This document shows positions 14,980 to 24,041 of a DNA stretch of 64,000 bases, piece by piece; within the stretch, counting starts at the first letter, position 1, and every line of letters begins with the position of its first letter. The stretch comes from Flavobacterium sp. MFBS3-15 (GTDB lineage Bacteria; Bacteroidota; Bacteroidia; Flavobacteriales; Flavobacteriaceae): positions 1 to 64,000 of the forward strand of contig NZ_JAPCHV010000010.1 in NCBI RefSeq assembly GCF_026107645.2, given 5' to 3'. The position numbers and the translations under genes are program-made. The notes below the pieces were generated by a model. The model worked only from the letters and a program-made list of their open reading frames with translations. It was not told where the DNA came from and ran no database searches.

Positions 14980-17589
14980 TTATTTTACCAACATCCTCTT
15001 TATTTCATTCAGCTTCATTAATGCCTCAACCGGGGTAAGCGTATTGATGTCGATATTCATGATCTCTTCCTTGATCTCTTCCAGTAATGGGTCGTCAAGG
15101 TTAAAGAAGCTCAGCTGCAGTTCATCTTTGGCTGCCGCCTTAACGTTGCCCAGGGCTTCGCCGGAATGGTTTTTCTCCAGTTTTTTGAGCATCTTCTGGG
15201 CTTTTTGTATTACCGTTTGCGGCATTCCGGCCATTTTTGCCACGTGGATACCAAAACTGTGTGCCGAACCGCCTTTTACCAGCTTACGGATAAACAGCAC
15301 CGTATCCTTCAGTTCCTTTACCGATACATTGTAATTCTGTATCCTGTCAAAAATATCCTGCATCTCGTTAAGCTCGTGGTAGTGCGTCGCAAAAAGCGTT
15401 TTGGGCTGTGCCGGGTGCTCGTGCAGGAATTCAGCAATGGCCCACGCAATGGAAATGCCATCGTAAGTGCTTGTGCCACGCCCTATCTCGTCGAGCAATA
15501 TCAGGCTGCGGTCGGAAATGTTGTTAAGGATGCTTGCCGTCTCGTTCATCTCTACCATGAAGGTCGATTCGCCCATCGAGATGTTGTCCGATGCGCCCAC
15601 ACGGGTGAATATCTTGTCCACCACGCCCATGCGCACGCTTTCGGCGGGTACAAAACTGCCCATTTGCGCCAGCAGGACAATTAGTGCCGTTTGACGTAAT
15701 ATAGCCGACTTACCCGACATGTTAGGTCCCGTGATCATGATAATCTGCTGCTGTGCCCTGTCGAGGAATACATCGTTGGTAATGTACGGTGTGCCTACCG
15801 GCAGCTGCTTTTCGATGACCGGGTGGCGGCCTTCTTTAATGTCAAGCTCAAAGCTGTCTTCAATTTCCGGGCAAACATATTTGTTGTCGATGGCAAGCTG
15901 CGCGAACGAAGCCAGGCAGTCCACCTGCGCGATCAGGCTGGCATTGAGCTGTACGGGCTTGATGTAGGTCGCGATCCACACTACCAACTGTTCGAACAAT
16001 TGCGATTCAAGCTGGTGTATCTTTTCCTCAGCGCCAAGTATCTTGGTTTCATACTCTTTCAGCTCTTCGGTAATGTAGCGCTCGGCATTCACCAGTGTCT
16101 GTTTGCGAATCCATTCAGCTGGCACTTTGTCTTTGTGGGTATTGCGTACCTCAATGTAATACCCAAAAACATTGTTGAAGGAAATTTTTAGCGATGATAT
16201 CCCTGTGAGTTCCGACTCTCGTTTTTCAATTCCTTCCAGGAATTCTTTTCCTGAATAGGCAATGGCCCGCAGTTCGTCGAGTTCAGGGTGTACGCCTTTG
16301 GCTATTGCGTTGCCTTTGCTTATGGCAACCGGTGCTTCGGGGTGCAGTGTGATTTTTATTTTTTCGCGCAGCAATTCGCAGGCATGCAGGCTGTCGCCAA
16401 TGGCTTTCAGCGCCTCATTGTTGCTTTCCAGTGCCAGGGTTTTTACCGGCACGATGGCATCCAGTGAGTCTTTCAGGTAGACCACCTCACGCGGCGATAC
16501 TTTTCCTGTTGCTATTTTTGATATCAGCCTTTCCAGGTCGGAGATCTGCCTGACCTGCTGCTGTATTTTTTGGAGTGTATTTTTGTTTTCTTTAAGGTAG
16601 GCGACCACTTCATGGCGTGCACGTATCTTGTTGGCGTCCTTCAGCGGGAGTGCCAACCAGCGTTTCAGCAGGCGGCTTCCCATGGGAGAAAGGGTTTTGT
16701 CGATCACGTCGAGCAGGGTGACGGCATTCACGTTCGGGCTTTGGTACAGTTCGAGGTTGCGAATAGTAAAGCGGTCCATCCATACATAGGCATCTTCAGC
16801 AATGCGTTGTATGTTCGTAATGTGCTGCACTCTGTTATGCTGTGTTTCGGAAAGGTAAAACAGCACTGCGCCCGAGGCTATGATACCTTCCTGCAATTCC
16901 TCCACACCAAAGCCTTTCAGCGAATTGGTGCCAAAATGTGTGGTCAGGCTTTCAAAGGCATAATCTTCTTTGTACACCCAGTCCTCAAGATAAAACGTAT
17001 GGTAATCGTCGCCAAAAGTATCGCGGAAGTTGGTCTTTTCATTTTTCGGAACCAGCACCTCGCTGGGGCTGAAATTTTGCAGCAGCTTGTCAATATATTC
17101 CTCATTGCCCTGCGCCGTAAGAAATTCGCCGGTAGACACATCCAGGAATGAGACTCCCATGCTTTTTCGCCCAAAATATACCGACGCCAGGAAGTTATTC
17201 GATTTGGAATGCAGCACCTCGTCGTTCATCGAAACACCTGGAGTCACCAGTTCGGTTACACCCCGCTTTACGATGGTCTTGGTCATTTTCGGGTCTTCCA
17301 GCTGGTCGCATATCGCTACGCGAAGCCCGGCTTTTACCAGCTTCGGAAGATAAGTATTCAAAGAGTGGTGCGGAAAACCTGCGAGCGCTGTTTCGGTCTC
17401 ACTGCCGTTACCGCGCTTGGTTAATGTGATGCCCAAAATTCGGGCAGCACGTACGGCATCCTCACCAAAGGTCTCATAAAAGTCACCCACACGGAACAGC
17501 AAACAGGCATCGGGGTACTTGGCTTTAATAGCATTGTACTGCTTCATCAACGGGGTTTCCTTTGCGGGTTTTTCTTTTGCGGCTGCCAA
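14980..17589 (-). CDS. mutS: DNA mismatch repair protein MutS
   Basis: 869-aa mismatch sensor and ATPase of DNA repair. Seen: the N-terminal mismatch-binding domain with the F-x-E motif ([10 protein letters not shown], about 32-41), the connector, lever and clamp regions, and the ATPase with Walker A GPNMSGKS, Walker B with [13 protein letters not shown] and the conserved FATHYHEL. The C-terminus has the dimerisation region ending EIKRMLVK. It starts at a TTG (17589): no ATG lies upstream in frame, and the next ATG (17547) would remove the residues just before the conserved PLMKQYN block. Close relatives carry a similar short N-terminal extension, so TTG is preferred. No partner mutL in the window. 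Confidence 0.97.
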   Translation of the reverse strand: MAAAKEKPAKETPLMKQYNAIKAKYPDACLLFRVGDFYETFGEDAVRAARILGITLTKRGNGSETETALAGFPHHSLNTYLPKLVKAGLRVAICDQLEDPKMTKTIVKRGVTELVTPGVSMNDEVLHSKSNNFLASVYFGRKSMGVSFLDVSTGEFLTAQGNEEYIDKLLQNFSPSEVLVPKNEKTNFRDTFGDDYHTFYLEDWVYKEDYAFESLTTHFGTNSLKGFGVEELQEGIIASGAVLFYLSETQHNRVQHITNIQRIAEDAYVWMDRFTIRNLELYQSPNVNAVTLLDVIDKTLSPMGSRLLKRWLALPLKDANKIRARHEVVAYLKENKNTLQKIQQQVRQISDLERLISKIATGKVSPREVVYLKDSLDAIVPVKTLALESNNEALKAIGDSLHACELLREKIKITLHPEAPVAISKGNAIAKGVHPELDELRAIAYSGKEFLEGIEKRESELTGISSLKISFNNVFGYYIEVRNTHKDKVPAEWIRKQTLVNAERYITEELKEYETKILGAEEKIHQLESQLFEQLVVWIATYIKPVQLNASLIAQVDCLASFAQLAIDNKYVCPEIEDSFELDIKEGRHPVIEKQLPVGTPYITNDVFLDRAQQQIIMITGPNMSGKSAILRQTALIVLLAQMGSFVPAESVRMGVVDKIFTRVGASDNISMGESTFMVEMNETASILNNISDRSLILLDEIGRGTSTYDGISIAWAIAEFLHEHPAQPKTLFATHYHELNEMQDIFDRIQNYNVSVKELKDTVLFIRKLVKGGSAHSFGIHVAKMAGMPQTVIQKAQKMLKKLEKNHSGEALGNVKAAAKDELQLSFFNLDDPLLEEIKEEIMNIDINTLTPVEALMKLNEIKRMLVK

Positions 17590-17828
17590 TGTAAAGGGTA
17601 TGGTTTGATTAAGAGGCGAATTTACTCAAATTCCCAAAAAGGAGCGCAGGATGTTTGTAAATGGTGGATAACTTCTCCATTTCAGATTTCAGAATGTAGA
17701 TTTCAGATTGAGCTCCCCTTAAGTCTAAGCAGTCGATGTATCATTTTTTTTTTGGTTATGCCAAACCTCCGGTTATTACGACGTATGGCCCGCATAGCCA
17801 TGAAGGGTGAAACATCAATACCAAAAAC

Positions 17829-18275
17829 TCACACCACCAATCTCATCAAGCCCCTATTGTGGATTTTATACCCTTTGGACAAATACAATTTCTGCGCGAC
17901 GGAATTATGCCCCTCGATTTCAAGGTAAATTATTTTTACGGATAACAGTTTTGCCTGTTCATTTATGAAATCCAGGGCTAGCTTCCCTAATCCCAACCCT
18001 CTCGCATCGGGCGAAATGAACAGCTCGTCCAAAAATGCGATGCGCCCTTTGTACTCAAATGAAAATACAAGGGTGAGGATTACATATCCAGAAGGCTTTC
18101 CGTCGTGTAAAATAATCCATCCGCGGCCGAGGCTTTTATTTTCAATAAATTCCATAAACAAATCCCTCGATACTGCCGCATCTATGGGGTAATTATCGAT
18201 GGCATAAAAGTTCTTCATCATGGAAATGACGGCATGTGCATCGGCAGGTTCGAAGGGTTTAAATACGGGTGTCAT
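17829..18275 (-). CDS. GNAT family N-acetyltransferase
   Basis: 148 aa from the ATG at 18275; an upstream TTG (18281) is less likely. GNAT fold: the beta4/beta5 strands AFLDELFISPD are followed by the acetyl-CoA pyrophosphate loop R-G-L-G-L-G-K (the Q/RxxGxG/A motif) and helix LALDFINEQA. The C-terminal LEIEGHNSVAQKLYLSKGYK is the usual end of the domain. The substrate cannot be predicted. It starts 17 nt inside the end of waaA on the same strand, so the two are translationally coupled, which hints at a link to lipid A or cell-wall sugar metabolism. Confidence 0.88.
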   Translation of the reverse strand: MTPVFKPFEPADAHAVISMMKNFYAIDNYPIDAAVSRDLFMEFIENKSLGRGWIILHDGKPSGYVILTLVFSFEYKGRIAFLDELFISPDARGLGLGKLALDFINEQAKLLSVKIIYLEIEGHNSVAQKLYLSKGYKIHNRGLMRLVV

Positions 18276-19494
18276 TTGCAATATGGTTTAGGATGATGTT
18301 TACGGCTCCCCGGTTCATCGAAACAAATGTCCCTGCTATATGGCCTTTCTCCCAACGGTAGTCGTCATTATGTACCAGTGATGAAAGCGCATCTTCGGTT
18401 TCCTGCTTGCTGGCAACAGCAACGCAGCCGCCCATTTGTACCAATGCCACTGCCTCAGGGAATTTTTGGTGGTTGGGGCCAATAATGACCGGTACGCCAA
18501 AAGCCGACGGTTCAAGTATGTTGTGCAGCCCTGATGTTCCGAAGCCACCGCCAACATACGCCACATCGGCATAACTGTATATTTTACTCAAAAGGCCAAT
18601 GGTGTTGATTATAATAACATCGTATTCAGCAAGGTTTTTGCCTTCCTTTTCTGTGAATAAAATAGTCTTCTTGGTGATGCTTTCTTTTAAGGCCGGCACA
18701 TGCCCGAAGGTGTGCGGCGCGATGATGAATTTTGTATCAAGGGAGGAATTGATGAAATCAACAAACATAGCCTCATCCTTGGGCCACGAGCTCCCGAAAA
18801 CCACTGTTGTTTTCCCGTTGATGAATTCTTCAACGAATGGAAGGCTGTTGTCGCGTTCGAGTATTTCGCTCACGCGGTCATAACGCGTGTCGCCGCTAAT
18901 GGTCACATTGGTAAACGCGATATCCTGCAGCAGTTTCTTAGAACTTTCGTACTGCACGAAGAAATGGCTGAATGCTTTTAGCGCCTCCCTGTAAAAGCCG
19001 CCATACCATTTGAAGAACACCTGCTTTTCCCGGAACAATCCGGAAATAAGGTAGGCAGGTATCCCTGCTTTCCTGACCTCATTAAGGTAATTGGGCCAAA
19101 ACTCATACTTGATAAAGAACACCATTTCGGGCTTTACCGCGTGCATGAATTTTTTGGCATTCATCAATGTGTCCATTGGCAGGTACACCACTACATCGGC
19201 AGCTTTTGTATTTTTCCTGATTTCGTAACCGGATGGTGAAAAGAACGTTAGCACGATCTTGTGGTTAGGGTAGAGTTCGCGCACCTTTTCCATCACAGGG
19301 AGTCCCTGCTCGTATTCGCCCAATGACGCAGAGTGAAACCATATAGTCCTGTCGCCCGGCTGTATTTTTTGTGAAAGCGTATTAAAAACCGTCTTGCGCC
19401 CCTCAACAAAAAGTTTCATTTTCGTGCTAAAAATAGCGGCGATCTTTACGATGCCTGAGGCGATTAGGGTGAGCAGGTTATATATAAAAAGCAT
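18259..19494 (-). CDS. waaA: 3-deoxy-D-manno-octulosonic acid (Kdo) transferase
   Basis: 411-aa inner-membrane glycosyltransferase that adds Kdo from CMP-Kdo to lipid A precursor, an early step of LPS core synthesis. Seen: N-terminal membrane anchor (about 1-22), the conserved HSASLGEYEQGLPV block with the catalytic Glu, the FFIKYEFWPNYL motif, and the C-terminal donor-binding fold with VFGSSWPKDE, VGGGFGTSGLHNILEPSAFGVPVIIGP and HQKFPEA. All characteristic WaaA blocks are there. Length is normal. Whether it adds one or two Kdo cannot be read from sequence. It heads a two-gene operon with the GNAT gene. Confidence 0.95.
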   Translation of the reverse strand: MLFIYNLLTLIASGIVKIAAIFSTKMKLFVEGRKTVFNTLSQKIQPGDRTIWFHSASLGEYEQGLPVMEKVRELYPNHKIVLTFFSPSGYEIRKNTKAADVVVYLPMDTLMNAKKFMHAVKPEMVFFIKYEFWPNYLNEVRKAGIPAYLISGLFREKQVFFKWYGGFYREALKAFSHFFVQYESSKKLLQDIAFTNVTISGDTRYDRVSEILERDNSLPFVEEFINGKTTVVFGSSWPKDEAMFVDFINSSLDTKFIIAPHTFGHVPALKESITKKTILFTEKEGKNLAEYDVIIINTIGLLSKIYSYADVAYVGGGFGTSGLHNILEPSAFGVPVIIGPNHQKFPEAVALVQMGGCVAVASKQETEDALSSLVHNDDYRWEKGHIAGTFVSMNRGAVNIILNHIANDTRI

Positions 19495-19530
19495 GGTTGT
19501 ACTATTGATGCGCTAAATTACATATTTTCA

Positions 19531-19561
19531 TTGGCAGGCAGTCATTTAATTAGTAGTTTTG
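19531..19561 (+). promoter_or_regulatory. Promoter of the sugar aminotransferase (possibly with galE)
   Basis: TTG (19531-19533), 20 nt, TAGTTTTG (19554-19561). ATG 24 nt downstream. Both elements at good spacing. Confidence 0.65.
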
Positions 19562-19585
19562 CGTGACTTAATACTTCATTACAAC

Positions 19586-20716
19586 ATGAAAAAAATACAG
19601 ATGGTCGACCTGAAAGGCCAGTATGACCGTATAAAAGATACTGTAAACGCTTCCATTCAGGAAGTGCTTGATACAACTGCTTACATCAACGGCCCGCAGG
19701 TACACAGTTTCCAGAAAAATCTGGAAGATTACCTTGGTGCCGGGCACGTTATCCCATGTGCCAATGGTACCGATGCGCTACAAATTGCCATGATGGGCCT
19801 TGGCCTGCAGCCGGGTGACGAGGTGATTACCGCCGACTTTACTTTTGCTGCTACCGTTGAGGTTATAGCATTGCTACAGCTTACTCCGGTGTTGGTGGAT
19901 GTGGAGCCGGATACGTTCAATATTTCCATAGACGCAATCAGGAAAGCCATTACGCCAAAAACAAAGGCAATCGTTCCCGTACACCTGTTTGGCCAGGCGG
20001 CCGATATGGAGGCGATCATGGCACTGGCCAAAGAACATAACCTATATGTTATTGAAGACAATGCACAGGCCATTGGAGCCAACTATAAATATGCTGATGG
20101 TTCGAAAACGAAAGTAGGCGTAATTGGCCATGTGGCTTCGACGTCATTCTTTCCGTCGAAGAACCTGGGCTGCTATGGCGACGGTGGTGCGATATTCACG
20201 AATGACGATGCCCTTGCCCATACGCTTCGCGGCATTGTGAACCACGGTATGTATTTGCGTTACCATCATGATGTGGTAGGTGTTAACTCAAGGCTGGATA
20301 GTGTACAGGCAGCAGTACTTAATGCAAAACTGCCATTGCTCGACAGTTATAACGATGCAAGGCAAACCGCAGCTGAAAAATACAGCGAAGCCTTTGCCAA
20401 CCACCAGAATATCATTACTCCGGTTGTGAAAGGAGACAGGGACAGTCACGTATTCCATCAGTATACGCTGAGGATCATTGATGCCGACCGCGATGCCCTC
20501 ATGCAGCACCTGCTTGACAAAGGTATTCCGTGTGCGATCTATTACCCGATAGCCCTTCACAAGCAAAAGGCCTATGCCGATGAGCGCTATAACGAAGCCG
20601 ATTTTCCGGTAACCAACCAACTGGTAAAAGAAGTCCTTTCGCTGCCGATGCATACGGAACTGGACGATGAACAGATACAGTTCATAACCGATAGTGTACT
20701 TGAATTTTTAAAATAG
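19586..20716 (+). CDS. DegT/DnrJ/EryC1/StrS family sugar aminotransferase
   Basis: 376 aa from the ATG at 19586; an upstream TTG at 19559 lies inside the promoter and is rejected. PLP-dependent enzyme that converts keto-sugar nucleotides to amino sugars. Seen: the N-terminal VDLKGQY block, CANGTDAL (phosphate-binding), DNAQAIGA, the PLP lysine (Lys192) in STSFFPSKNLGCYGDGG, and the later GVNSRLDSVQAAVL block. The exact sugar is not determinable. It lies directly before galE (68 nt gap), consistent with making sugars for LPS or glycoproteins. Similar to WecE/WbpE-like members. Confidence 0.9.
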   Translation: MKKIQMVDLKGQYDRIKDTVNASIQEVLDTTAYINGPQVHSFQKNLEDYLGAGHVIPCANGTDALQIAMMGLGLQPGDEVITADFTFAATVEVIALLQLTPVLVDVEPDTFNISIDAIRKAITPKTKAIVPVHLFGQAADMEAIMALAKEHNLYVIEDNAQAIGANYKYADGSKTKVGVIGHVASTSFFPSKNLGCYGDGGAIFTNDDALAHTLRGIVNHGMYLRYHHDVVGVNSRLDSVQAAVLNAKLPLLDSYNDARQTAAEKYSEAFANHQNIITPVVKGDRDSHVFHQYTLRIIDADRDALMQHLLDKGIPCAIYYPIALHKQKAYADERYNEADFPVTNQLVKEVLSLPMHTELDDEQIQFITDSVLEFLK

Positions 20717-20783
20717 TTGACAGTTTACAGTTGCCGGTTGATGGCAGCTTCCGAGAACTGACAACCAACAACTAAAACAACAA

Positions 20784-21800
20784 ATGAAAATACTCGTAAC
20801 CGGCGGCCTCGGGTTCATAGGCTCGCACACCGTGGTCGAACTGCAAAATGAAGGCTTTGACGTAGTGGTAATCGACGACCTTTCCAATGCCGAAGCCGGC
20901 GTTGCAGACCGTATTGCTGCCATAACAGGAAAACAACCCGAATTTGAAAAGATCGACCTGCGTGATAAAGTTTCCGTACAGCAGTTTTTCCGAAAGTATA
21001 CGGATATATCCGGCGTTATCCACTTTGCGGCTTCAAAGGCTGTAGGGGAGAGCGTAGAAAACCCATTGCTGTACTACGAAAATAACCTTGGTTCTCTGGT
21101 GTACCTGTTGCAGGAATTGCAGAAAAAGGATGAAGCGCATTTCATCTTCAGTTCGTCGTGTACTGTGTATGGGCAGGCAGAAAAAATGCCAATCTCTGAA
21201 GATACACCCGTACAGCCGGCAATGTCACCCTATGGTAATACCAAACAGATAGGTGAGGAAATAATAAGGGATGTTGCTAACGTTAGCGGTATATCTGCGG
21301 TTTTGCTGCGCTATTTCAACCCGGTTGGGTCGCATCCCTCGGCCAATATAGGCGAACTGCCGCTTGGCGTTCCGCAAAACCTGGTGCCTTTCATCACGCA
21401 AACCGCCATTGGTTTAAGAGAACAGCTTTCGGTATTTGGGGATGATTACAATACGCCCGATGGAACCTGCATCCGCGATTACATCCATGTAGTCGATCTG
21501 GCAAAAGCGCACGTTACCGCACTAAAGCGCCTCATCAATAAAGCCAATGCCGAAAAAGTAGAGGTATTCAACCTTGGCACGGGTAAAGGCAGCAGTGTGC
21601 TCGAAGTGATACATGCCTTTGAAAAGGCAACCGGCCAAAAACTCAATTATAAGATAGTACCCAAAAGGCCGGGCGATGTAACAGAGGCATACGCCGATAC
21701 CACCAAAGCCAACGATGTGCTGGGCTGGAAAGCCGAACTTAGCCTGGAAGATGCCCTGGCTTCTGCCTGGAAGTGGGAGCAGAAGGTGAGAGGGAAATAG
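20784..21800 (+). CDS. galE: UDP-glucose 4-epimerase
   Basis: 338-aa NAD-dependent short-chain dehydrogenase-like epimerase that interconverts UDP-glucose and UDP-galactose (or the N-acetyl forms). Seen: the NAD-binding GGLGFIGSH (7-15), the DDLSNA block, IHFAASKAVGES, SSSCTVYG (123-130) with the catalytic Ser, and the catalytic Tyr150/Lys154 in YGNTK. The C-terminal FNLGTGKGSSVLEV and GDVTEAYADTTKA blocks are present. Length 338 aa is typical. It follows the sugar aminotransferase on the same strand and probably shares its promoter. UDP-GlcNAc versus UDP-Glc use cannot be fixed from sequence alone. Confidence 0.95.
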   Translation: MKILVTGGLGFIGSHTVVELQNEGFDVVVIDDLSNAEAGVADRIAAITGKQPEFEKIDLRDKVSVQQFFRKYTDISGVIHFAASKAVGESVENPLLYYENNLGSLVYLLQELQKKDEAHFIFSSSCTVYGQAEKMPISEDTPVQPAMSPYGNTKQIGEEIIRDVANVSGISAVLLRYFNPVGSHPSANIGELPLGVPQNLVPFITQTAIGLREQLSVFGDDYNTPDGTCIRDYIHVVDLAKAHVTALKRLINKANAEKVEVFNLGTGKGSSVLEVIHAFEKATGQKLNYKIVPKRPGDVTEAYADTTKANDVLGWKAELSLEDALASAWKWEQKVRGK

Positions 21801-21861
21801 TTTTCAGTCGCAGTTACAGTTATCAATATTGCCAAGGGATATAATATGATCTTAACGATAT

Positions 21862-21886
21862 AGAGCCGTTGCATTGCAACGGCTCT
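21862..21886 (+). terminator. Hairpin after galE, probable terminator
   Basis: A nearly perfect palindrome (12-bp arms, AGAGCCGTTGCA/TGCAACGGCTCT). The downstream tail (ACTGTTTATTG) is only moderately T-rich, so termination is likely but not certain. Confidence 0.55.
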
Positions 21887-21900
21887 ACTGTTTATTGTAT

Positions 21901-21930
21901 CCGTGAAAATCCGCCCGATCCGCGTCATCC
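21901..21930 (+). repeat. Dispersed 30-bp repeat, copy 1
   Basis: Matches the reverse complement of 62286-62315 at 25 of 30 positions (core CCGTGAAAATC). Intergenic in both places. Function unknown; probably a degenerate intergenic palindrome family. Confidence 0.45.
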
Positions 21931-21954
21931 GGGTTCCTTTCTTATCCTAAAAAG

Positions 21955-22929
21955 TCAAAACCCAAACGGGAGCCTGTACAGTACATCCAGGCTGATGACA
22001 TGCTGGTAGGAAAAGCCGCTTTTTGGGAAGGTATTGTAAAAAGTTGGGCTGTAAACCAATCCTACAGACCAATGGTCGGAAAACTGTAGATACGTGTTGG
22101 TCGTCAATCCAAACGAATGGCTCTGCTTTTTGCGCGGCTCTTCGTCGTTGGATGGGAATTCCCAGTCGCTGTTCACGACCTGCCAGGTGTGTATGGTGTA
22201 GTTTAGGCCATAGCCAAAAGACAGCCGGTTGAACTTATGGTTGTTGGTAAGCGAAAAGCTGGATGCACGCATTGTTTCATACGAATCGAATTTGTCGAGC
22301 GGCGCAGGAAAGGGCAGGTCAAAATCAATGGGTGCGGCAGCGCTGATTTTTACAAAGCGATCGTTTTTATAGTAATATTCCAATCCCAAGGCTATGCCAA
22401 AAAAGCCGACCCTGTTCTTTTTGCCTTCATTCCGTGGTTGTTGATGAAAATGGTTGGCATACGGTACAGAAACCGTCAACGCCCATGTGCCTTTCGGGAT
22501 GGTATATTTTTTTTCTAAAAAATCGTTCCAGGATCTTAGGATTGGTGGTTCGATGATACTGTCTGTGGCATCTTTGTCAAGGCGTAGTTTCCTGCCGTAA
22601 TAAAAACGCTTTGGGCTGGTCATGTCAATGGCAAAAGCACCCGGATAGCCTATTGAGAACAGGAAATTACCGTAGATCAGTTCGCGGTTAGGCGATGCCT
22701 TTACAGTAAAGTCTTTCCGTATGGAATCAGTGATTAGTGTAACCTTCAGGTCTTCTTTGGAGCGTTTTACCTTTACATAGGCAGGAAGGCTGTAAACACT
22801 GTCGTTGATTTCGGCCTTCATGTTAGCATCATAGGAAAATACCTTCATCTTGTATTCCTTACCGTTAAAAATGGTGGCGCAGGAGGTAAGGCACAGCACA
22901 GCGGCGAATGCAAATAATTTCTTTATCAT
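21955..22929 (-). CDS. Outer-membrane-like lipoprotein of unknown function
   Basis: 324 aa with lipobox LTSC (Cys17). The first third has a small beta domain (YKMKVFSYDANMKAEIND) reminiscent of proteins with SCATIFNG-type starts; the SCATIFNGKEYK motif is common in Bacteroidetes lipoproteins. From about 175 on the pattern of alternating hydrophobic residues (VGFFGIALGLEYYYKND, LSFGYGLNYTIHTW, HSFGLTTNTYLQF, WSVGLVYSPTFY) and a final aromatic (GF) suggests a small outer-membrane beta-barrel. No enzyme motif seen. Convergent with galE, from which a hairpin separates it. No function assigned. Confidence 0.7.
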   Translation of the reverse strand: MIKKLFAFAAVLCLTSCATIFNGKEYKMKVFSYDANMKAEINDSVYSLPAYVKVKRSKEDLKVTLITDSIRKDFTVKASPNRELIYGNFLFSIGYPGAFAIDMTSPKRFYYGRKLRLDKDATDSIIEPPILRSWNDFLEKKYTIPKGTWALTVSVPYANHFHQQPRNEGKKNRVGFFGIALGLEYYYKNDRFVKISAAAPIDFDLPFPAPLDKFDSYETMRASSFSLTNNHKFNRLSFGYGLNYTIHTWQVVNSDWEFPSNDEEPRKKQSHSFGLTTNTYLQFSDHWSVGLVYSPTFYNTFPKSGFSYQHVISLDVLYRLPFGF

Positions 22930-23002
22930 GGCAATAGTCGGTTTCTTACAAGATAAGGAAACCCGTTAATGGTTGCTTGCAGTAATGTTATATTAATGAA
23001 AA

Positions 23003-23029
23003 ATCCCCATAACTTTTCAGCAAGGGGAT
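23003..23029 (-). terminator. Terminator of fabD
   Basis: Minus strand: stem ATCCCC/GGGGAT (about 15-nt loop) followed by five T, about 45 nt past the fabD stop codon. Confidence 0.65.
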
Positions 23030-23074
23030 CTCATATTGTAGGCAATTCCACCGTTTTGGGGTTTGGAGGGTGTA

Positions 23075-23950
23075 TTATGCTCCCGTTGCCTCTACGTCTT
23101 TATTGATCTTTTTTACTAATCCCTGCAGTACAGTTCCCGGCCCAACTTCGGTAAACAAGGTAGCGCCATCGGCAACCATGTTCTGTACGCTTTGTGTCCA
23201 TTTTACAGGTGCTGTAAGCTGGATGATCAGGTTGGCCTTAATCTCTTCAGGGTCGGTTACCGCCGTTGCAGGCACGTTTTGGTACACCGGGCATACCGGT
23301 TTTGAGAACGTTGTATTCTCTATGGCCGCCGCAAGCTCTTCGCGGGCAGGCTCCATCATCGGGGAGTGGAACGCCCCGCCCACAGGCAGTATCAGTGCCC
23401 TTTTGGCTCCGGCTTCCTTCATGGCTTCGCAGGCCCTCTCTACCGCTGAGGTCTCGCCGGAAATAACCAGCTGGCCCGGGCAGTTGTAGTTGGCGGGAAC
23501 CACGATGCCGTCAACACCCGCGCAAACATCTTCCACCACTTTATCCTCAAGACCCAATACGGCCGCCATGGTCGATGGCTTGATCTCGCAGGCTTTCTGC
23601 ATGGCAAGCGCGCGTTGCGAAACCAGTTTCAGGCCGTCCTCAAAGGTCAGTGCACCCGCAGCTACAAGCGCTGAGAATTCGCCAAGCGAGTGCCCGGCTA
23701 CCATTTCCGGCTTGAAATCGGTACCAAGTGTTTTGGCCTTTATTACCGAGTGCAGGAATACCGCAGGCTGCGTTACCTTGGTTTCCTTCAGTTCGTCGGC
23801 AGTGCCTTCAAACATGATGTCGGTTATGCGGAAGCCAAGTATCTCATTGGCTTTGTTAAATAGTTCTTTTGCTTCGGCTGAGCTTTCGTAAAGGTCTTTG
23901 CCCATTCCGGTAAACTGGGCGCCCTGGCCCGGAAATACGTATGCTTTCAT
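23075..23950 (-). CDS. fabD: Malonyl-CoA:ACP transacylase
   Basis: 291-aa enzyme that transfers malonyl from CoA to acyl carrier protein at the start of fatty acid elongation. Seen: FPGQGAQFTGMG near the N-terminus (6-17), catalytic Ser88 in GHSLGEFSAL, and His195 in GGAFHSPMM. The full FabD fold length is present. A TATTTTTG box (minus strand, 23981-23974) lies 24 nt upstream of the ATG. It stands alone, not inside a fab cluster. The adjacent 24042 gene is divergent. Confidence 0.95.
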   Translation of the reverse strand: MKAYVFPGQGAQFTGMGKDLYESSAEAKELFNKANEILGFRITDIMFEGTADELKETKVTQPAVFLHSVIKAKTLGTDFKPEMVAGHSLGEFSALVAAGALTFEDGLKLVSQRALAMQKACEIKPSTMAAVLGLEDKVVEDVCAGVDGIVVPANYNCPGQLVISGETSAVERACEAMKEAGAKRALILPVGGAFHSPMMEPAREELAAAIENTTFSKPVCPVYQNVPATAVTDPEEIKANLIIQLTAPVKWTQSVQNMVADGATLFTEVGPGTVLQGLVKKINKDVEATGA

Positions 23951-23969
23951 ATGGTGTACGTTAGTTGTT

Positions 23970-24001
23970 TTGACAAAAATAATACTATTATCGTAACTTT
24001 A
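23970..24001 (+). promoter_or_regulatory. Possible promoter of the membrane protein at 24042
   Basis: TTG (23970-23972), 21 nt, TAACTTTA (23994-24001), one mismatch to TAnnTTTG. ATG 41 nt downstream. It overlaps, in the opposite sense, the -7 box of fabD (23974-23981), so the two divergent genes may share a control region. Confidence 0.4.
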
Positions 24002-24041
24002 CCCTCAACCACACGACTAATACCCTAAACACAAAAACATC